From: Alphaproteobacteria bacterium
GTDB lineage: Bacteria > Pseudomonadota > Alphaproteobacteria > UBA9219
Length of the DNA stretch: 10,264 nucleotides
NCBI GenBank assembly: GCA_028693775.1
Contig: JAQUUS010000034.1
Location: forward strand, 1 to 10,264
Direction: 5' to 3'
Shown here: piece by piece, positions 6,384 through 10,264 of the stretch
Position numbering within the stretch: the stretch's first letter is position 1
How the letters are laid out: every line of letters begins with the position of its first letter
The notes under the pieces: model-generated
Database searches by the model: none
What the model saw: only the letters and a program-made list of their open reading frames with translations
What the model was told of the DNA's origin: nothing
Program-made: the position numbers and the translations under genes

Positions 6384-7463
6384 TTATCGTTTCAGCGTAT
6401 CGGGGGCGGGGCTCGCTGTCCGCGCGTCGTCCGGGCGCGTTGCGGCTTCGCGGCTTTCCTTAAGGGCAAGCGCGCGAACCTTTTCGGGCGAATGCATATA
6501 CATCATCACATAATGGAAAATCTCGACCGACGGGCAGCAGACGTTCCAAACGCCCTTTGAATGATCCTTGATATGCGTATCGACGCAAACGGCAAGGACG
6601 GGAATCCCGGCGTCGCGTGCGGCCTGAACGATCTTTTCGTCGGGCTCGGTATCTCCGGCGGCCACAATGAGCTCGGGCTTCTTATAACCGAGCGTCTCGA
6701 GGTTGTTCATCATCCACGAAACGGCCTCATACTTCGTGGCGTCTTTCAGCTTGAAGTCGATATAGCCGGTCAGCGTTTCCCGTTTCAGTCCGGGATCCAT
6801 CTTCAGCTTGATGCGATGCTCCAAAAACTCTTCCCTGTTTCTGGTCAGCTCGGCGGCGCAATTCTGGAATTTATCGAAAATCTTTTCGTTCGGAAACGTT
6901 TCGCACAAGGCAGCAGCCATATAGCGGCGGCGATCCGATCTGACAAAGCCGGGATAGCGTTCCTCAAGCTGGTCCGTAATCCAGCGCGTCGCCTCTGCGC
7001 CTTTTTCGACAATATCCTGATCGTAAGGAACGCCGTTTTCGTCAACGACGGGAATAATGAAATCGACGGCATCCGAACTCAGATCCTGTTGGATCATATA
7101 GCCGCCGCTGCCCGCGATGGCGAATTTGTCTGTTGGCATGATGCCCAGAACGGCGGCATGCTGATTATGATAATACTCGCGCATGATCTCGAGATCGCGC
7201 GAAGTGGGAATGATGGTAAAGCAGCTGCTTTTCGCAAGAGCCTGAACGTTAAGGTACCGTTCCTCGTTCAAATGGGTATCGTCATTTTTCAAAGGGTTTC
7301 TGCTGCCGACGGTGCCGTCATGGTCGAGCAAATAGCCGATTTTGTCGCGAGCGATATTCTGTTGGGCAAAGTCCGGCACTTTCCCGCCGAAGAACGCGTC
7401 CATATAATCGACGACGTCCTGAACGGTTTCAAGAACGACAGGAGAATGATCCAGCACCAGCAT
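6384..7463 (-). CDS. HAD-superfamily phosphatase-like protein (OtsB/Cof-like)
   Basis: This is probably a cytoplasmic phosphohydrolase of the HAD superfamily, with substrate unknown. From the chosen ATG at 7461-7463 it has 359 aa. The four HAD motifs can be seen: motif I LLDHDGT with nucleophile Asp47 and Asp49; motif II as PTSRD near 86-90; motif III Lys244 in DATKYEAV; and motif IV AAGDTEPDE with Asp271 and Asp275. Residues between motifs II and III look like a type IIB cap, as in trehalose- or sucrose-phosphate phosphatases and Cof proteins, but the usual SGR of motif II is altered. A longer frame opens at GTG 7526, but a good promoter lies within that extension. GGAAG lies five bases before the ATG. 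No otsA or sugar gene is near. The C-terminal 25 residues look disordered. No membrane segment is seen. Confidence 0.75.
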   Translation of the reverse strand: MLVLDHSPVVLETVQDVVDYMDAFFGGKVPDFAQQNIARDKIGYLLDHDGTVGSRNPLKNDDTHLNEERYLNVQALAKSSCFTIIPTSRDLEIMREYYHNQHAAVLGIMPTDKFAIAGSGGYMIQQDLSSDAVDFIIPVVDENGVPYDQDIVEKGAEATRWITDQLEERYPGFVRSDRRRYMAAALCETFPNEKIFDKFQNCAAELTRNREEFLEHRIKLKMDPGLKRETLTGYIDFKLKDATKYEAVSWMMNNLETLGYKKPELIVAAGDTEPDEKIVQAARDAGIPVLAVCVDTHIKDHSKGVWNVCCPSVEIFHYVMMYMHSPEKVRALALKESREAATRPDDARTASPAPDTLKR

Positions 7464-7506
7464 AAATGCTTCCAGATAAATAAAGGGCCCTAAAAATTTA
7501 CCCCTT

Positions 7507-7536
7507 AATATACCGCATAGGCGCACCTGCGGTCAA
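7507..7536 (-). promoter_or_regulatory. Sigma70-like promoter of the HAD gene
   Basis: On the minus strand, TTGACC (7531-7536), an 18-base spacer, and TATATT (7507-7512) each match consensus at 5 of 6 positions. Transcription would start near 7500, about 37 bases before ATG 7463. This argues against the upstream GTG at 7526 and separates the HAD gene from secF, which ends 128 bases upstream of the chosen ATG. Confidence 0.6.
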
Positions 7537-7590
7537 ATCTCAAATTATTTGCAGCCCAGCCTTCGGCATTAACAATAATGTGGCTTGATA

Positions 7591-8505
7591 TCAGGACTTT
7601 TTCTCGATGCGCCGCAGCGGAGGCATATAAAGCATCAAGGCGGCAGCCACATAAATGGAGGAATAGGTGCCGATAAAGATGCCCCAGGTCAGCGCGGCCG
7701 AGAAGTTAAGAAGCGTTTCGCCGCCAATAAAGAGAAGGGGCAAAAGGGCGAGAAGAGTGGTCCCCGCCGTCATGGTTGTCCGCGAGAGGGTTTGGTTAAC
7801 GGAAGCGTTGATGACTTCCTTAAGGTCCGAAGCCCTTTGCCTGCGAAGGGTTTCGCGAATACGGTCGAAAACGACGACGGTATCGTTGATGGAATAGCCC
7901 GCGAGCGTCAGCAGAGCCGCAACGGCCGTGAGATTGAAATCGAGCTGCAAAATGGAATAAAGCCCGACGGTCACAAAAACGTCATGGAGCGTCGAAACGA
8001 AAGCCGCGACGCCGAACTGCCATTCGAAACGGAAAGCGACATAAGCGCCGATTGCGAGAATGGCAAGCAGGGTCGCCATGATCCCGGCATGAAGAAGCTC
8101 AGCGCCCACGGTCGGCCCCACGACTTCGACGCGGCGATATTCATAAGAAGGCCCAAGCTTGTCGCGAACGGCCTGAACGGCGGCCATCTGAACCTTTTCG
8201 TCGCCTTCCTGGCGCTGAATGCGGATCAAAACGTCATCGGGAGAGCCGAACTGTTGAAGCGCGACTTCGCCGAGATTAAGCGTGGCGAGATCGCCGCGCA
8301 GAGCGGCAATATCGACAACCTGCTGGCTTTTGGCCTCGATGAGAATGCCGCCCTTGAAGTCGATGCCGAAATTGAGGCCGTTAACGAACAGGGAGACAAT
8401 GGTCACAAGCATCAAAACGATAGTGACGCCGAAGGCAAACCAGCGTTTACCGACGAAATCGATTTTGGTGTCATGAGGGATGATGTGAACGGGGCGCAAA
8501 AACAT
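7591..8505 (-). CDS. secF: Protein translocase subunit SecF
   Basis: SecF is the partner of SecD in the proton-driven accessory complex of the Sec translocon, in the inner membrane. It has 304 aa, near the usual 300-320. Transmembrane segment 1 (about 23-41) leads to the family motif FGIDFKGG (46-53). A short periplasmic domain ends at RRVEVVGPTVG (124-134). Five membrane segments follow, with AGYSINDTVVVFDRIRE (202-218) carrying Asp208, and the conserved Arg241 in NQTLSRT. The start at 8505 has a modest AAGGG (8515-8519) nine bases upstream. It is separated from yajC-secD and inverted relative to it, with a HAD gene between. This is unlike the usual yajC-secD-secF order. SecD and SecF levels must therefore be set from different transcripts. 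The sequence is intact. Confidence 0.97.
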   Translation of the reverse strand: MFLRPVHIIPHDTKIDFVGKRWFAFGVTIVLMLVTIVSLFVNGLNFGIDFKGGILIEAKSQQVVDIAALRGDLATLNLGEVALQQFGSPDDVLIRIQRQEGDEKVQMAAVQAVRDKLGPSYEYRRVEVVGPTVGAELLHAGIMATLLAILAIGAYVAFRFEWQFGVAAFVSTLHDVFVTVGLYSILQLDFNLTAVAALLTLAGYSINDTVVVFDRIRETLRRQRASDLKEVINASVNQTLSRTTMTAGTTLLALLPLLFIGGETLLNFSAALTWGIFIGTYSSIYVAAALMLYMPPLRRIEKKS

Positions 8506-8524
8506 AAGTAAAAACCCTTATAAA

Positions 8525-8553
8525 GCGACATTCAGCCCGAAAGCCTTTGTCGC
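8525..8553 (-). promoter_or_regulatory. Stem-loop in the secF leader
   Basis: On the minus strand, GCGACA (8548-8553) and TGTCGC (8525-8530) form a 6-bp stem around a 17-base loop, five bases upstream of the AAGGG ribosome site of secF. No convincing promoter was found between 8506 and 8640, so secF may be read from the upstream gene. A 37-codon ORF (8518-8631) also covers this leader but has no ribosome site. Function unproven. Confidence 0.28.
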
Positions 8554-8640
8554 GGGAGAGACAGGCATAGCATCAAAGATCGCGGTCAAGCAACCCCCTA
8601 AACCCCATGTAAAACAAAAGCTTTTTGCCATTTGCGGGGG

Positions 8641-9366
8641 CTATTTTGGCATCGCCGGGGGCAGGGCCGCAAACACGACATGAGCGTTCTGAACGAGCTT
8701 TTTGGAAACCTCGCGCGTTTTATCCGGCGCATAAAGAGGAACCGGAGCGCTCTCATTGGTTCTGCCCGCAGCAGCCATAACCTTGCCGCGATACATGGGC
8801 ATGGCGACGGACATGGGCATATCGGTGTCAAGAACGATCTGGGCGATGCGATAGCTGCGGCCCGGAATGGAGGCGTTCAGCGAGGCGAGTTGCTCTGCCA
8901 CCTGTTTATAGATGCGCGAACGCAGCGTTGCGCGCGCCGCTTCGATCTCTTCGGGCGAAGGAGAGAAGTCGATATTGGCGACCTTGATCTGCATCCCGGC
9001 CTTGCTGACTTTTTTAAGAGCGTCCGAAAGGCCGCCCAGATTGGCTTCCGGCAATCTGGCCTCGAAGGTCACGCTCCAGCGTTCCATGCCGGTCTGGTCC
9101 TGACCGCTGGAAAAGCCGGTCATGCGCCAATCGGCCTTGGCGGCTGCGTCGACAGCCTTGGCCATGGCGGCGCGCATGGAACCTTCATTGGTTTCGTTGA
9201 CAGCGGCTTCGGCCGAAAGAACGACGCGAGCCGATTTTGTCGATACCCAGTCTTCGGCATTGAGATCGAAAGCCACGGTATCGTCTGGCCTGACCAGATC
9301 GTCGGCAAGAGCGGGGCCGGAGAAGGCAAAAGCAAGAAGGAAAAGAGCGAAGGTGCGAACGTTCAT
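8641..9366 (-). CDS. Secreted SIMPL-like (DUF541-like) periplasmic protein
   Basis: This is an exported protein of uncertain function. It has 241 aa with a clear signal peptide: basic start MNVR, hydrophobic core at about 5-18, and cleavage after ALA at residue 21. The mature part (about 45-235) has the pattern of SIMPL/DUF541 proteins: long amphipathic helices alternating with strands, including EIEAARATLRSRIYKQVAEQ (140-159), followed by a strand region SYRIAQIVLD (171-180). That assignment rests on general pattern, not on a decisive motif. GAGG seven bases before ATG supports the start. The C-terminus is proline-rich (ALPPAMPK). secF lies 135 bases downstream on the same strand with no strong terminator between, so co-transcription is possible. 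A lineage-specific periplasmic protein unrelated to SIMPL remains possible. Confidence 0.6.
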   Translation of the reverse strand: MNVRTFALFLLAFAFSGPALADDLVRPDDTVAFDLNAEDWVSTKSARVVLSAEAAVNETNEGSMRAAMAKAVDAAAKADWRMTGFSSGQDQTGMERWSVTFEARLPEANLGGLSDALKKVSKAGMQIKVANIDFSPSPEEIEAARATLRSRIYKQVAEQLASLNASIPGRSYRIAQIVLDTDMPMSVAMPMYRGKVMAAAGRTNESAPVPLYAPDKTREVSKKLVQNAHVVFAALPPAMPK

Positions 9367-9450
9367 CGGAAAACCTCAAAGCGGTCTGAAGACCCGAAGC
9401 TTAGCCCCAGTTTTTTGAGTCGACAATCGCCGTGCGCGATTCGCAAAAGA

Positions 9451-9484
9451 AAAACGCCCGTTCCATGGCAGGGCCGGGCGTTTT
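9451..9484 (-). terminator. Rho-independent terminator of the paralogue operon
   Basis: AAAACGCCCG (9451-9460) and CGGGCGTTTT (9475-9484) are perfect 10-bp inverted arms around a 14-base loop. On the minus strand the second arm runs into TTTTTCTTTT, a classic U-tract. It lies 25 bases after the stop of the minus-strand gene at 9509 and insulates it from the SIMPL-like gene. The T-run on the plus strand is shorter. Confidence 0.85.
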
Positions 9485-9508
9485 ATTCTATCGAACCGGA
9501 GAATAAGG

Positions 9509-9730
9509 TTACTTCATATCGAACCCGTCGTATTTAAAGAATCGGCTGAGTTTCGGAATTTCAAGGCCTTTTTCCTGATTGTTATACCGAAGATCGAAAA
9601 GCTCGCTGAGGTTCTTGCAGCCGATTTTGTTCAAAATCTTTATATCCTTCTTCTGAACGGTTTTTTCGTCGAAGTGGAACAGCGCAATCCGTTCCTTGCG
9701 CGACACGCCGCCTTTTTCGAGAAAAGAAAC
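9509..9730 (-). repeat. Diverged tandem duplication (copy 1; copy 2 at 10042-10263)
   Basis: The last 222 bases of the two neighbouring genes encode the same module at about 63% protein identity, and runs such as TTTTTCCTGATTGTT are shared exactly at DNA level. Similarity continues right up to the window edge, so the repeated unit is probably longer than seen here. The copies are diverged, not recent. Confidence 0.8.
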
Positions 9731-10027
9731 GTAAGAATCAACAGCCTTAAGCCCTTCGATACGGATATGGATCGGGTCGATCTTGCTGTCCCAACGGGCG
9801 TACTCTTCCTTGAGTTTACACATGGTGAGAAATTTGGACGACAATTCCAATTGCGCCTCGACCCCCGCAATGCGGCCAATCTCGTCTTTGCGTTCGACGG
9901 GCCAGGCGGCGACCGAGTTTTGCCCGTTATTCATAAGCCTTGCAGCGATAGAGCCGATACGGTCAAGATCTTCCGCAGAAAAAGAATATTTTCTGCCGTT
10001 ATTTTCATAAGCATCAGAATTAGTCAT
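9509..10027 (-). CDS. Uncharacterised protein, tandem paralogue 1
   Basis: I do not recognise this 172-aa protein. It has no signal peptide or membrane segment, so it is probably cytoplasmic. The N-terminal half (1-98) is charged and looks helical. The C-terminal 73 residues contain a module shared with the next gene: FLEKGGV, then KKDIKILNKIGCKNLSELF, RYNNQEKG, and a terminal FFKYDGF. The IGCKNLSELF stretch faintly resembles helix-hairpin-helix folds such as the RNA polymerase alpha C-terminal domain, but this is a guess. The start has a G-run (GGGGGG) five bases upstream. It lies 14 bases downstream of its paralogue, so they form one operon, ended by the hairpin at 9451-9484. Base composition is lower in GC than secD: hand counts of two 60-base lines gave about 40% and 45%, against about 62% in a secD line. 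Confidence 0.72.
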   Translation of the reverse strand: MTNSDAYENNGRKYSFSAEDLDRIGSIAARLMNNGQNSVAAWPVERKDEIGRIAGVEAQLELSSKFLTMCKLKEEYARWDSKIDPIHIRIEGLKAVDSYVSFLEKGGVSRKERIALFHFDEKTVQKKDIKILNKIGCKNLSELFDLRYNNQEKGLEIPKLSRFFKYDGFDMK

Positions 10028-10041
10028 AAAAACCCCCCATC

Positions 10042-10264
10042 TTACTTGATGTTGAATCCGTCGTTTTTAAAGAAGCAACGCATATCGGGGATTTCCGGCC
10101 CTTTTTCCTGATTGTTGTATCTGATGTGGAAAAGCGCACCGAGATTCTTGCATCCGATCGCCGACAAGATCTTCAAATCCCTCTTGGTGACAGTCCCCTT
10201 GTCGAAAGAAAACATCTCAACAAGTTCGTCGCGCTGCACGCCGCCTTTTTCGAGCAAAGAAACG
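10042..10264 (-). CDS. Uncharacterised protein, tandem paralogue 2 (partial)
   Basis: This is the 3' part of a gene that runs off the right edge. The visible 74 codons align without gaps to the C-terminal 73 residues of the neighbouring paralogue, with 46 identical residues by hand count (about 63%). The invariant parts include LEKGGV, IGCKN, RYNNQEKG and the terminal FFK-DGF. A start codon could be read at TTG 10257, but homology continues upstream of it (VS before LLEKGGV), so the true start lies outside the window. It is the upstream member of the two-gene operon. Function unknown. Confidence 0.72.
   Translation of the reverse strand, partial: VSLLEKGGVQRDELVEMFSFDKGTVTKRDLKILSAIGCKNLGALFHIRYNNQEKGPEIPDMRCFFKNDGFNIK

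Noticed and set aside
7464..7526. N-terminal extension of the HAD protein from GTG 7526
   Set aside because: The -10 element TATATT lies inside the extension, so a transcript from that promoter would lack the GTG. The extension resembles nothing in HAD proteins.
8609..8631. AAAAGCTTTT palindrome as a terminator after the SIMPL-like gene
   Set aside because: The palindrome has no loop and almost no GC pairs, so it would not form a stable terminator hairpin.
8641..8670. Proline-rich end of the SIMPL-like protein (ALPPAMPK) as an arrest sequence regulating secF
   Set aside because: The protein is full length with its own domain, the next gene is 135 bases away, and no known arrest motif is visible.
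10042..10257. Complete 71-aa gene starting at TTG 10257
   Set aside because: Homology to the neighbouring paralogue continues upstream of the TTG to the window edge, so this is the end of a longer gene.

Overview
The window reads as a chromosomal segment of a Gram-negative bacterium, most likely an alphaproteobacterium. The evidence is a complete Sec accessory set (YajC, SecD, SecF), an Mla-type lipid transport pair, an OmpA-domain envelope protein, and the short (about 520 aa) SecD and small YajC forms typical of that class. The lineage is inferred from protein character only. The sequence is moderately GC-rich over most of its length and visibly AT-richer near the right end.

Layout, left to right. 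(1) The 3' end of an unrecognised gene (+) is followed by fhs, formate-tetrahydrofolate ligase (+). (2) An mlaE-mlaF pair (-) runs towards fhs, and the fhs and mlaF stop codons overlap. (3) A divergent intergenic region carries a near-consensus sigma70 promoter for an exported OmpA-domain protein (+), which ends at a strong hairpin. (4) yajC-secD (+) are tightly coupled. (5) The rest lies on the minus strand: a HAD-family phosphatase-like gene with its own promoter, secF, a secreted SIMPL-like protein, a rho-independent terminator, and two tandem paralogues of an unrecognised small protein, the second cut by the window edge.

Most of the window serves the cell envelope. YajC, SecD and SecF form the proton-driven accessory complex of the SecYEG translocon. 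MlaE and MlaF would form the inner-membrane core of a phospholipid transporter. The OmpA-domain and SIMPL-like proteins are Sec substrates by their signal peptides. Fhs is one-carbon metabolism and looks unrelated to the rest.

The most unusual points are: secF split from yajC-secD and inverted around a HAD gene; an mlaEF pair with no adjacent mlaD; the overlapping convergent stops of fhs and mlaF; a hairpin after ompA whose loop matches an upstream 8-mer; a short ORF and a stem-loop in the secF leader; and the AT-richer tandem paralogue pair. No mobile element, CRISPR array, tRNA or rRNA was seen. No stretch longer than 300 bases lacks a gene.
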